Assembly: GCF_002210435.1 (NCBI RefSeq)
Contig: NZ_MZMV01000021.1
Coordinates: 47,101-111,100, forward strand
DNA length: 64,000 nucleotides
Reading direction: 5' to 3'
From: Micromonospora wenchangensis
GTDB taxonomy: Bacteria; Actinomycetota; Actinomycetes; Mycobacteriales; Micromonosporaceae
In this document: positions 42,860 to 51,482 of the stretch, piece by piece
How positions within the stretch are numbered: position 1 is the first letter of the stretch
Layout: each line of letters begins with the position of its first letter
Notes under the pieces: model-generated
Told to the model about the DNA's origin: nothing
Database searches by the model: none
Seen by the model: only the letters and a program-made list of their open reading frames with translations
Program-made: the position numbers and the translations under genes

Positions 42860-43462
42860 ATGACACCGGATCGACTGCGGGCCGCGCTCGAGGGCGCACC
42901 CGATCCCGATTGGCTGGACACCGCGCTGCGGCACGTCGCGGCCGAGCCCGACACGGTCGCGCGGTACTTCCCGGCCGCCGCCCGCCGGTGCGGCCGGCAC
43001 GAACTGCCCGGCGCACCCGGCTGGAGCGCCGACGAGGCGGCCCGCGCGCTGCTGCTGGCCGCCCTGCCCGCCGACCGGGCCGCCGGGCAGGTCGAGCAGG
43101 TCTACCGGTACGGCGACGCCGCCGAGAAGCGGGCCGTGCTCAGGGCCCTGCCGCTGCTGCCGGTCGGCGACGCCGGGGTGCCGCTGCTGCACGACGCGAT
43201 CCGCACCAACGACACCCGGCTGGTCGCCGCCGCGCTCGGCCCGTACGCCCGGCACCTGACCGCCGACGCCTGGCGGCAGGCGGTGCTCAAGTGCGTGTTC
43301 ATCGGGGTGCCGCTGGCCGTCGTCGCCGACCTGGACGACCGTGCCGACGGGGAACTGGCCACCATGCTCGCCGCGCTCGCCGCGGAACGGCACGCCGCCG
43401 GTCGGCAGCTCCCCGCCGACGCCACCGCACTGCTCGACCGGCTCACCATCAGGGAGGCGTGA
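42860..43462 (+). CDS. eboA: EboA-domain protein
   Basis: 200 residues, all-helical. The conserved EboA region is clear: YRYGDAAEKRAVLRALPLLP, LHDAIRTNDTRLVAAALGPYA, HLTADAWRQAVLKCVFIGVPL and GLD-like VADLDDRADGELATMLAALAAERHAAGR. EboA has no known activity; it is a cytoplasmic component of the ebo operon needed for export of the scytonemin precursor in Nostoc. GGGAGGGAAG precedes the ATG at 42860. It abuts the TatD-like gene without a gap. Confidence 0.9.
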   Translation: MTPDRLRAALEGAPDPDWLDTALRHVAAEPDTVARYFPAAARRCGRHELPGAPGWSADEAARALLLAALPADRAAGQVEQVYRYGDAAEKRAVLRALPLLPVGDAGVPLLHDAIRTNDTRLVAAALGPYARHLTADAWRQAVLKCVFIGVPLAVVADLDDRADGELATMLAALAAERHAAGRQLPADATALLDRLTIREA

Positions 43463-44317
43463 ATGCGCATCTTCGACCCCCACATCCACATGACGTCGCG
43501 GACCACCGACGACTACGAGCGGATGGCCGCCGCCGGGGTCCGCGCCGTGGTCGAGCCGGCCTTCTGGCTGGGACAACCGCGCACCAGCGCCGCCTCGTTC
43601 GCCGACTACTTCGACTCGCTGATCGGCTGGGAGCCGTTCCGGGCCGGGCAGTTCGGGGTCCGGCACCACGCCACCGTGGCGCTGAACCCGAAGGAGTCCA
43701 ACGACCCCCGCTGCCGGCCGGTGCTCGACCTGCTGCCCCGCTACCTGGAGAAGGACGCCGTGGTCGCGGTCGGCGAGATCGGCTACGACGACATGACCCC
43801 GGCCGAGGACGAGGCGTTCGCCACCCAGCTCGCCCTCGCCGTCGACCACGACCTGCCGGCCCTGGTGCACACCCCGCACCGGGACAAGGCGCGCGGCGTC
43901 GAACGCAGCCTGGCGGTGGTCGCCGAGAGCGGCATCGCGCCCGGCCGGGTGGCGCTGGACCACCTCAACGAGGTCACCGTGAAGCTGGCCCGGGACAGCG
44001 GCTGCTGGCTGGGTTTCTCCATCTACCCCGACACCAAGATGTCGCCGCCGCGGATGGTGGAGCTGCTGCGCACGTACGGCACCGAGCGGATGCTGGTCAA
44101 CTCGGCCGCCGACTGGGGCCGGTCCGACCCGCTGCTCACCCGGGCCACCGGCGAGGCGATGCTGGCCGCCGGGTTCACCGACGACGACGTCGACCTGGTG
44201 CTCTGGCGCAACCCGGTGGAGTTCTACGGGCAGTCCGGCCGGCTCGACCTGACCGACCTGGACACCCCGACCAGCGGCACCTTCGAGGGCAACTCCATCC
44301 TGCGCGGCGGCGACTGA
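43463..44317 (+). CDS. eboB: TatD-like metal-dependent hydrolase (EboB-like)
   Basis: 284 residues. Amidohydrolase-fold barrel with HxH at 7-9 (FDPHIHM), GEIGYDDMTPAEDEAF (metal Glu), HTPHRDK, LDHLNEVT and NSAADWGRSDP (metal Asp). The TatD family are metal-dependent nucleases or hydrolases. The EboB branch acts in the ebo pathway, substrate unknown. ATG immediately follows the eboA stop, and its own stop overlaps the eboE start. Confidence 0.88.
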   Translation: MRIFDPHIHMTSRTTDDYERMAAAGVRAVVEPAFWLGQPRTSAASFADYFDSLIGWEPFRAGQFGVRHHATVALNPKESNDPRCRPVLDLLPRYLEKDAVVAVGEIGYDDMTPAEDEAFATQLALAVDHDLPALVHTPHRDKARGVERSLAVVAESGIAPGRVALDHLNEVTVKLARDSGCWLGFSIYPDTKMSPPRMVELLRTYGTERMLVNSAADWGRSDPLLTRATGEAMLAAGFTDDDVDLVLWRNPVEFYGQSGRLDLTDLDTPTSGTFEGNSILRGGD

Positions 44318-45525
44318 TGCGGCTGCGGCACGCCGACGGCAGCACCGTCCACCTCGGCTACTGCACCAACGTGCACCCCGCCGAGGACGCCGCCGGCATC
44401 CTCGCCCAACTCGACACGTACGCCCTGCCGGTGCGGGAGGCGCTCGGCACCGACCTGCTCGGCCTGGGGCTGTGGCTGGCCGCCCCGGTCGCCGCCGAGC
44501 TGGCCGCCGACCCGGCCGCCCGCCGCCGGCTGCGCGCCGAGCTGACCCACCGGGGGCTGGAGGTGGTCACCCTCAACGGCTTCCCGTACGCGGCCTTCCA
44601 GGCCCCGGTGGTCAAGGGCGCGGTGTACCACCCGGACTGGACCACCGGGGAGCGGCTGCGCTACACCCTCGACCTGGCCCGGATCCTGGCCGACCTGCTC
44701 CCCGACGACGCGGCCCGGGGCTCCATCTCCACCCTGCCGCTGGCCTGGCGGCACCCCTGGGACGCGGCCCACGCCGACACCGCCCGTCGCCGGCTCGACG
44801 CGCTCAGCGCCGGCCTGGCCGAGGTGGAACGCGACACCGGCCGGGTGGTGCGGGTCGCCTTCGAACCCGAACCGGGCTGCGTGGTGGAGAGCAGCGGGCA
44901 GGCCGCCACGCTCCTGGCCGACCTGGACCCGCAACGCCTCGGGATCTGTCTCGACCTGGCCCACCTCGCCTGCGCCTGGGAGGAGCCCGCCGAGGCGCTG
45001 GCCCGGCTGCGCGCCGCCGGGCTGCCGGTGGTCAAGGTGCAGGTGTCCGCCGCGCTGGAGTCGACCGACCCGGTCGCCGACGCCGGGGCGCTGGGCCGCT
45101 GGGTGGAGCCCCGGTTCCTGCACCAGACCCGGACCGCCGGCTGCGCCCACGCCGCTGACCCGGCCGACCCGGCGTACGCGGCCGACGACCTGGACGAGGC
45201 GCTGGCCGCGCGGCTGCCCGGGGCGTGGCGGGTGCACTACCACGTGCCGCTGCACGCCCCGCCCGAGCCGCCGCTGACCTCCACCGTGCCGGTGCTGCGC
45301 GCCGCGTTGGCCGCGCTGCTCGCCGGCCCCACCGCCGGCTGCGACCACCTGGACGTCGAGACGTACACGTGGGGGGTGCTGCCGGCGGCGCGGCGGCCGC
45401 GCACCGACGCGGAACTGGCCGCGGGCATCGCCGCCGAACTGGCCTTCGCCCGCGACGAACTGGTCACCCTCGGCCTCACCCCGGCCGGACGAGCCGTCCC
45501 GACGACCCTGGGAGTACGACGATGA
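44317..45525 (+). CDS. eboE: metabolite traffic protein EboE (xylose-isomerase-like barrel)
   Basis: 402 residues. Characteristic EboE stretches: LGYCTNVHPAEDAAGILAQLD, TLNGFPYAAFQAPVVKGAVYHPDWTTGERLRYTLDLARILADLLP, VAFEPEPGCVVESS, GICLDLAHLACAWEE, VVKVQVSAAL, HYHVPLHA and HLDVETYTWGVLP. It is a TIM-barrel sugar-isomerase relative. In cyanobacteria the ebo operon is required for moving scytonemin precursors to the periplasm, which is where the name comes from. The reaction is not known. Confidence 0.92.
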   Translation: MRLRHADGSTVHLGYCTNVHPAEDAAGILAQLDTYALPVREALGTDLLGLGLWLAAPVAAELAADPAARRRLRAELTHRGLEVVTLNGFPYAAFQAPVVKGAVYHPDWTTGERLRYTLDLARILADLLPDDAARGSISTLPLAWRHPWDAAHADTARRRLDALSAGLAEVERDTGRVVRVAFEPEPGCVVESSGQAATLLADLDPQRLGICLDLAHLACAWEEPAEALARLRAAGLPVVKVQVSAALESTDPVADAGALGRWVEPRFLHQTRTAGCAHAADPADPAYAADDLDEALAARLPGAWRVHYHVPLHAPPEPPLTSTVPVLRAALAALLAGPTAGCDHLDVETYTWGVLPAARRPRTDAELAAGIAAELAFARDELVTLGLTPAGRAVPTTLGVRR

Positions 45526-45593
45526 GCGAGCGTCACCGACCCGGCACGACGAGGTGCCACCGCCGCGCCGGACGCAGCGGGGTGTCGGCATGA
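45522..45593 (+). CDS. 23-codon bridging mini-ORF starting MSER
   Basis: ATG overlaps the eboE stop (ATGA) and its TGA overlaps the ATG of the eboF-like gene (ATGA), so the gap between these genes is fully spanned by translation. The beginning MSERHRPG and its ACGAGGTG segment recall the mini-ORF at 35774. It contains GCGGGGTG as ribosome-binding site for the next gene. A functional peptide is unlikely but possible. Confidence 0.4.
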   Translation: MSERHRPGTTRCHRRAGRSGVSA

Positions 45594-47032
45594 GCCGCCG
45601 GCTGGTGGTGCTGGACGTGGTCGGCCTGACCCCCCGGCTGCTGGCCCACATGCCCCGGCTGCGCGCCGTCGCCGAGCAGGGGTTCTCCGCCGGACTGGGC
45701 ACCGTGCTGCCGGCGGTGACCTGCTCGGCGCAGGCCACCCTGCTGACCGGTGAGCAGCCGTCCGGGCACGGGATCGTCGGCAACGGCTGGTACTTCCGCG
45801 ACCTCGGCGAGGTGCTGCTGTGGCGGCAGCACCACGCGCTGGTCGGCGGGGAGAAGGTGTGGCAGGCGGCCCGCCGGGTCGAGCCCGGCTACACGGTGGC
45901 CAACGTCTGCTGGTGGTACGCGATGGGCGCGGACGTCGACTGGACCGTCACGCCCCGCCCGATCTACTACGCCGACGGGCGCAAGGAACCGGACTGCTGG
46001 ACCGACCCGCCGGAACTGCACGACACGCTCACCGACGCGCTGGGCACCTTCCCGCTGTTCACCTACTGGGGGCCGGGTGCCGGGCTGCCGTCGTCCCGGT
46101 GGATCTGCCGGGCGGCCGAGCGCATCCTCGCCGACCACGCCCCCGACCTGACCCTGGTCTACGTCCCGCACCTCGACTACGACCTGCAACGTTTCGGCCC
46201 GTCCTCGCCCCGGGCCGCCGCCGCGGCGGCGGAGCTGGACGCGGTGCTCGCCCCGCTGCTGGACGCCGCGCGGGCCGCCGACGCGACGGTGGTGGCGCTG
46301 TCCGAGTACGGCATCACCGACGTCTCCCGCCCGGTGGACGTCAACCGGCTGCTGCGCGCCGAGGGGCTGCTGCGGGTCTACACCCAGGACGGCATGGAGT
46401 ACCTGGACCCGTGGACGTCGCGGGCGTTCGCCGTCGCCGACCACCAGGTCGCCCACGTCTACGTGAAGGACCCGGCGGACGTGGCGGCGGTGGCGAAGCT
46501 CTGCGCCGGGCTGCCCGGGGTGGCCGAGGTGCTGGACGCCGAGGGCAAGGCGGCGGCCGGGCTGGACCACGAGCGGGCCGGTGAACTGGTGCTGGTGGCC
46601 GAGCCGGACTCCTGGTTCACCTACTACTACTGGCTCGACGACGCCCGTGCCCCGGACTTCGCCCGCAACGTGGAGATCCACCGCAAGCCCGGGTACGACC
46701 CGGCGGAGCTGTTCTTCGACCCGGCCGCGCCGGGTGCGGCGAAGCGGCGGGCGGGGGTGGCGCTGGCCCGCAAGAAGCTCGGCATGCGCTACCTGATGAG
46801 CGTGGTGGGTCTGGACGCGGGGGCGCGGGCGGTGCGTGGTTCGCACGGCCGGTTGCCGGCCGACCCGGCGGACGGTCCGGTGCTGCTCTGCTCCGACCCG
46901 TCGGCGGCCCGGGACACCTTCGCCGCGACCGAGGTCAAGGCGTTGCTGCTGGAGCTGGCCGGGTTGGGAGCCGGTGCCGACGGGGCGTCGACGGCCCCGT
47001 CCGGCCCGCCGGGCGCGGGGGAGCGGCGGTGA
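45590..47032 (+). CDS. eboF: alkaline-phosphatase-superfamily phosphodiesterase (EboF-like)
   Basis: 480 residues. Type I phosphodiesterase/nucleotide pyrophosphatase fold: metal Asp9 in VLDVVGLTP, nucleophile Thr44 in PAVTCSAQATLLTG, GIVGNGWYFRD, VYVPHLDYDLQRFGP, SEYGITD and ADHQVAHVYVKD, providing the paired metal ligands. Predicted to cleave or transfer a phosphate from the prenylated intermediate. No signal peptide is seen, so it acts in the cytoplasm or at the inner membrane face. GTGA links it to the polyprenyl synthase gene. Confidence 0.88.
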   Translation: MSRRLVVLDVVGLTPRLLAHMPRLRAVAEQGFSAGLGTVLPAVTCSAQATLLTGEQPSGHGIVGNGWYFRDLGEVLLWRQHHALVGGEKVWQAARRVEPGYTVANVCWWYAMGADVDWTVTPRPIYYADGRKEPDCWTDPPELHDTLTDALGTFPLFTYWGPGAGLPSSRWICRAAERILADHAPDLTLVYVPHLDYDLQRFGPSSPRAAAAAAELDAVLAPLLDAARAADATVVALSEYGITDVSRPVDVNRLLRAEGLLRVYTQDGMEYLDPWTSRAFAVADHQVAHVYVKDPADVAAVAKLCAGLPGVAEVLDAEGKAAAGLDHERAGELVLVAEPDSWFTYYYWLDDARAPDFARNVEIHRKPGYDPAELFFDPAAPGAAKRRAGVALARKKLGMRYLMSVVGLDAGARAVRGSHGRLPADPADGPVLLCSDPSAARDTFAATEVKALLLELAGLGAGADGASTAPSGPPGAGERR

Positions 47033-48096
47033 CGCTCACCGCCGCCCCGACCGACGCCAGTGAGCTGCGCACCCGCTTCGACGCCGAGCTGGTGGCGTTC
47101 CTCGACCGGCAGGGCCCGGACTGGCCGGACGGTGCCCCGCGCGGCATCTTCTCCGCCCTGCACCGGTTCGTGCTGGCCGGCGGGAAGCGGCTGCGTCCGC
47201 TGTTCTGCTACTGGGGTTGGCGGGGGGCCGGCGGCGTGGACGACCGCCCGATCGTGGTGGCGGCGGCGGCGTTGGAGCTGTTCCACGCGTTCGCGCTGAT
47301 CCACGACGACATCCTGGACGGCAGCGACCACCGCCGGGGCGCGCCGTCGGTGCACCGGGTCTTCGCCGAGCTGCACACCCGTTCGGCGTGGCGGGGCGAC
47401 CCGGAGACGTACGGTCGTAACACCGCGCTGCTCTGCGGGGACCTCTGCGCGGCCTGGTCGGACCAGATGTTCCACGAGTGCGGGATGACCTCGGCGCAGA
47501 TCTGGCAGGGGTACCGGGTGTTCGCCCGGATGCGCACCGAGGTGATCGCCGGGGAGTACCTGGACCTGGTGTCCGGGGTCGGGGACGGCTCGGTGGCCAG
47601 CGCGCTGACGGTGATCCGGATGAAGGCGGCCCGGTACACGGTGACCCGGCCGTTGCAGATCGGTGCGGCGCTGGCCGGGGCCCCGGCGGAGCTGATCGCC
47701 GCGCTCGTCGACTTCGGTGACCCGCTGGGTGACGCGTTCCAGCTCCGCGACGACGTGCTCGGGGTCTTCGGTGATCCGGCGGTGACCGGGAAGTCGATCC
47801 TGGACGACCTGCGGGAGGGCAAGCCGACGGTGATGATGGCGATGGCCCGCGACGCCGCCGACCGGGCCCAGGCCGCCCGGCTGCGGGACCTGTTCGGCAA
47901 TCCCGAGCTGGACGCGGCGGGTGCCGCCGAGCTGCGGACGATCATCGAGGCGACCGGGGCGCGGGAGAAGATCGAGCGGTTGATCCGGGTCCGGGCCGAC
48001 GCCGCCCGGGTGGCGCTCGCCGAGGTGCCGTTGGCGGAGCCGGCCCGTGCCGCGCTGGCCGCCCTGGCCGATCAGGCCGTGCACCGGCAGCACTGA
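47029..48096 (+). CDS. polyprenyl diphosphate synthase (GGPP-synthase-like)
   Basis: 355 residues. First Asp-rich motif DDILD at 93-97 after IH, second Asp motif RDDVLGVFGD near 240, plus GGKRLRPLF and the helical GKSILDDLREGKPTVMM. This is a trans-isoprenyl diphosphate synthase. The residues before the first motif (LFHAFALIHDD) give no exact chain length. It most likely supplies the prenyl donor for the operon's UbiA protein. Start GTG at 47029 overlaps the preceding stop. Ends the operon. Confidence 0.9.
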   Translation: MTLTAAPTDASELRTRFDAELVAFLDRQGPDWPDGAPRGIFSALHRFVLAGGKRLRPLFCYWGWRGAGGVDDRPIVVAAAALELFHAFALIHDDILDGSDHRRGAPSVHRVFAELHTRSAWRGDPETYGRNTALLCGDLCAAWSDQMFHECGMTSAQIWQGYRVFARMRTEVIAGEYLDLVSGVGDGSVASALTVIRMKAARYTVTRPLQIGAALAGAPAELIAALVDFGDPLGDAFQLRDDVLGVFGDPAVTGKSILDDLREGKPTVMMAMARDAADRAQAARLRDLFGNPELDAAGAAELRTIIEATGAREKIERLIRVRADAARVALAEVPLAEPARAALAALADQAVHRQH

Positions 48097-48560
48097 GCCG
48101 TGTCGCCCTGGCCGCTGTGGCGGTCCGGGACGTGGACGCCGGTGGTGTGGGCGGTGCTCCGGCCGGCAGGGGTCGGCCCTCTTTCATCAGATGTATGTGG
48201 ATGTCCGCGTGGGTGGTCGTTCCGGGGGCCCAGGCCGGTTGCGCCGGGGCGTGGGCTTCATCTGATGAAAACCCACAACGGTGGGCAGAGGGTATGGACA
48301 TTGATATAGGTCACCATTAATGTTTGTGCATCACGGGCATGTTTCGTCAAGGTGAACCGGCGGCGCGGTAACCCCTCGACGAGCGACCTTCCGTCGGGCG
48401 GTTCGCGCCCCGGCCGAGGGTTCCGACCGGCCGACCGGGGCACCCCCGGCCGCCCGGCGTGCCCTGCCACACCCCACCATTCCACCCCACCACCCGGCAT
48501 CCGGCGCGGCGGCACGCGTCCCGCCCTGGCCGTGATCCGTCAGGAAGGGACAGTCCTCCA
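48097..48560. promoter_or_regulatory. 464-bp intergenic region with a 12-bp inverted repeat and AT-rich promoter zone
   Basis: TTTCATCAGATG at 48182-48193 and CATCTGATGAAA at 48259-48270 form a perfect 12-bp inverted repeat with a 65-base loop, possibly an operator pair or a terminator for the ebo operon. The stretch 48270-48345 (GGTATGGACATTGATATAGGTCACCATTAATG) is unusually AT-rich and is the likely promoter of the sugar dehydrogenase gene. The rest is GC-rich leader without a gene. AGGAAGGGA lies before the ATG at 48561. Confidence 0.5.
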
Positions 48561-51422
48561 ATGTCCACAAAGGACTCCACCGGTCACCGTTCCCGACGGT
48601 GGCTACCCTCGGCAGCCGCGTTGCTGCTGGCCGTCACCGCCGGCACGGTCGCCGCCACCACCGGCCCGGCCGCCCCGGCCGCCGCCCACACCATCAACGC
48701 CAGCGACTTCCAGCAGGTCGAACTGGCCCGGGGCGTCAACGAGATGGGCGAGCCCATGTCGCTGGCCGTGCTACCGGACCGGTCCGTGCTGCACACCGCC
48801 CGCAACGGCACGGTGCGGCGCACCGACGCCTCCGGCGTGACCCGGGTGATAGGCACGATCCCCGTCTACACCCACGACGAGGAGGGGTTGCAGAGCCTCG
48901 GGGTCGACCCGGACTTCGCCACCAACCGGTTCATCTACCTCTACTACGCGCCGCCGCTGTCCACCCCCGGCGGCGACGCGCCCGCCACCGGCAGCAACTG
49001 GTCCGCCTGGCAGGGCGTCAACCGGTTGTCCCGGTTCACCCTGAACAGCGACTTCACCCTCAACCAGGCCAGCAAGGTCGACGTGCTCGACGTCGGCACC
49101 GACCGGGGCATCTGCTGCCACGTCGGCAGCGACATCGACTTCGACGCCGCCGGGAACCTCTACCTGTCCACCGGCGACGACTCCAACCCGTTCGACTCCG
49201 CCGGCTACTCGCCGCTGGACGAGCGCACCAACCGCAACCCCGCCTACGACGCCCAGCGCAGCGCCGGCAACACCAACGACCTGCGCGGCAAGCTCCTGCG
49301 GATCAAGATGAACCCCGACGGGACGTACTCGATCCCGAGCGGGAACCTGTTCCCCCCGGGCACCGCGAAGACCCGCCCCGAGATCTACGCGATGGGCTTC
49401 CGCAACCCGTTCCGGATCAGCGTCGACAAGGCCACCGGCGTGGTCTACGTCGGCGACTACGGCCCCGACGCCGGCAGCACCAACGCCAACCGGGGCCCCT
49501 CCGGCCAGGTCGAGTTCAACCGGGTCACGGGCCCCGGCAACTACGGCTGGCCGTACTGCACCGGCACCAACACCACGTCCGAGACGTACAACGAGTGGAA
49601 CTTCGCCACCAACTCCACCGGCCCCAAGTTCAACTGCACCGGCGGGCCGACCAACAACTCGTTCCGCAACACCGGCCTGGGCACCCTCCCGCCGGCCAAG
49701 CCCGCGTGGATCAGGTACGGCGGCGACGCCGGCAGCCCGGCCGCGTTCGGCAGCGGCTCCGAGTCCCCGGCGGCCGGCCCGGTCTACCGGTACGACCCGA
49801 ACAACCCCTCGGTGACGAAGTTCCCGCAGACCTTCGACGGGCAGTTCTTCGCCACCGAGTTCGGCCGGGGCTGGGTCAAGCCGATCCACCTCAACAGCGA
49901 CGGGTCGCCCGGCACCATCGACAGCTTCCCCTGGACGGGCAAGCAGGTGATGGACTCCGCGTTCGGCCCCGACGGGGCGTACTACCTGCTCGACTACGGC
50001 ACCGGCTACTACAACGGCGACGCCAACTCCGCCCTGTACCGCTTCGACTACGTCGGTGGCGGCAACCGGGCGCCGATCGCCCGCGCGACTGCCGACCGCA
50101 CCTCCGGCCCCGCCCCGTTGACCGTGAACTTCTCCTCGGCCGGGTCCACCGACCCCGAGGGCGGGACGCTCACCTACTCGTGGGCGTTCGGCGACGGCAC
50201 CACCTCCACCGCGGCCAACCCCAGCAAGACGTACACCGCGAACGGCGCGTACACCGCGACGCTCACCGTGCGTGACCCGCAGGGGGCGACCGGCACCAGC
50301 AGCGTGACCGTCAGCGTCGGCAACACCGTCCCGACGGTCACCATCAACAGCCCCGGCGACGGCTCGCTGTTCTCCTTCGGCGACACGGTGCCGTTCAGCA
50401 TCACCGTCACCGACCCGGAGGACGGCACGATCGACTGCACCAAGGTCAAGATGACCTACGTGCTCGGCCACGACCAGCACGGCCACCAGATCACCTCGGC
50501 CAACGGCTGCTCCGGCACGATCACCATCCCGGTCGACGGTGAGCACGACGAGGCGGCGAACATCTTCGCGATCTTCGACGCCGAGTACACCGACGCCGGT
50601 GGGCTCACCACGCACACCCAGCACACCCTCCAGCCCCGGCGGCGGCAGGCCGAGCACTTCAAGACCTCGTCCGGCGTCGCCACCTTCGACAAGACCCCCG
50701 CCGAGGGCGGCAAGACCGTCGGCAACATCGAGAACGGGGACTGGATCGGGTTCTCCCCGTACCAGCTCGGCAACGTCACCTCGTTCACCGCGCGGGTCTC
50801 CTCGGCCGGTGCCGGCGGCACCGTCCAGATCCGCGCCGGCTCGCCGACCGGCACCGTGCTCGGGCAGGCCAGCGTGCCGGTCACCGGCGGCTGGGACGTC
50901 TTCACCACGGTCACCGGCACGGTGTCCGGCGCGCCCACCGGAACCACCACGCTCTACCTGACCTTCGCCGGTGGCAGTGGACTGCTCTACGACCTGGACG
51001 CGTTCACCCTGAACACCGGCACCGGCCCGCCGCCGACCAACGGCACCGGGCCGATCAGGGGACTCGGCGGCAAGTGCCTGGACGTGCGCAACGCGGCCAC
51101 CGCCGACGGCACCCAGGTGCAGATCCTCACCTGCAACGGTGGGGCCGGGCAGACCTGGACGGTGACCCCGAACGGCCCGATCAAGGCGCTGGGCAAGTGC
51201 CTGGACGTCAACGGCGGCGGCACCGCGAACGGCACCAAGATCCAGCTGTGGAGCTGCACCGGCGGCAGCCCGCAGGTCTGGTCGGCGCAGACCGACGGGA
51301 CGCTGCGCAACCCCGCCTCGGGCAAGTGCCTGGACGTCTCCGGCAACAGCTCGGCCGACGGCACCGTGGTCCTGCTGTGGACCTGTAGCGGCGCCGCCAA
51401 CCAGAAGTGGACCCTGCCCTGA
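48561..51422 (+). CDS. secreted PQQ-type sugar dehydrogenase with PKD, CBM6-like and ricin-lectin domains
   Basis: 953 residues. Signal peptide (about 1-47), GSDH-like beta-propeller (about 50-505: GEPMSLAVLPDRSVLHTARNG, DEEGLQSLGVDPDF, GDIDFDAAGNLYLSTGDD-like, RPEIYAMGFRNPFRISVD), a PKD domain (about 510-600: SAGSTDPEGGTLTYSWAFGDGTTST), a beta-sandwich (about 690-820, AEHFKTSSGVATFD to LYLTFAGGSGLLYDLDAFTL, CBM6-like) and a C-terminal ricin-type trefoil (CLDV/QTW repeats, about 825-953). Presumably oxidises aldose sugars outside the cell with PQQ; the lectin modules bind the polysaccharide. Cofactor use is family-based. Confidence 0.85.
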   Translation: MSTKDSTGHRSRRWLPSAAALLLAVTAGTVAATTGPAAPAAAHTINASDFQQVELARGVNEMGEPMSLAVLPDRSVLHTARNGTVRRTDASGVTRVIGTIPVYTHDEEGLQSLGVDPDFATNRFIYLYYAPPLSTPGGDAPATGSNWSAWQGVNRLSRFTLNSDFTLNQASKVDVLDVGTDRGICCHVGSDIDFDAAGNLYLSTGDDSNPFDSAGYSPLDERTNRNPAYDAQRSAGNTNDLRGKLLRIKMNPDGTYSIPSGNLFPPGTAKTRPEIYAMGFRNPFRISVDKATGVVYVGDYGPDAGSTNANRGPSGQVEFNRVTGPGNYGWPYCTGTNTTSETYNEWNFATNSTGPKFNCTGGPTNNSFRNTGLGTLPPAKPAWIRYGGDAGSPAAFGSGSESPAAGPVYRYDPNNPSVTKFPQTFDGQFFATEFGRGWVKPIHLNSDGSPGTIDSFPWTGKQVMDSAFGPDGAYYLLDYGTGYYNGDANSALYRFDYVGGGNRAPIARATADRTSGPAPLTVNFSSAGSTDPEGGTLTYSWAFGDGTTSTAANPSKTYTANGAYTATLTVRDPQGATGTSSVTVSVGNTVPTVTINSPGDGSLFSFGDTVPFSITVTDPEDGTIDCTKVKMTYVLGHDQHGHQITSANGCSGTITIPVDGEHDEAANIFAIFDAEYTDAGGLTTHTQHTLQPRRRQAEHFKTSSGVATFDKTPAEGGKTVGNIENGDWIGFSPYQLGNVTSFTARVSSAGAGGTVQIRAGSPTGTVLGQASVPVTGGWDVFTTVTGTVSGAPTGTTTLYLTFAGGSGLLYDLDAFTLNTGTGPPPTNGTGPIRGLGGKCLDVRNAATADGTQVQILTCNGGAGQTWTVTPNGPIKALGKCLDVNGGGTANGTKIQLWSCTGGSPQVWSAQTDGTLRNPASGKCLDVSGNSSADGTVVLLWTCSGAANQKWTLP

Positions 51423-51428
51423 CCTGAC

Positions 51429-51461
51429 GGGCGCGGGACCGGTCCGTCCGGTCCCGCGCCC
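51429..51461 (+). terminator. hairpin between the two ricin-lectin enzymes
   Basis: GGGCGCGGGACCGG and CCGGTCCCGCGCCC, perfect 14-bp arms with a 5-base loop, 7 bases after the stop. It suggests at least partial transcription stop before the ThuA gene. Confidence 0.7.
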
Positions 51462-51482
51462 CCCGGCGTACTGGAGCACGAC

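Noticed and set aside
39801..48096. Ordinary terpene biosynthesis cluster (because of the prenyl diphosphate synthase and UbiA protein)
   Set aside because: No terpene cyclase or P450 is present, while EboA and EboE are unmistakable parts of the ebo set.
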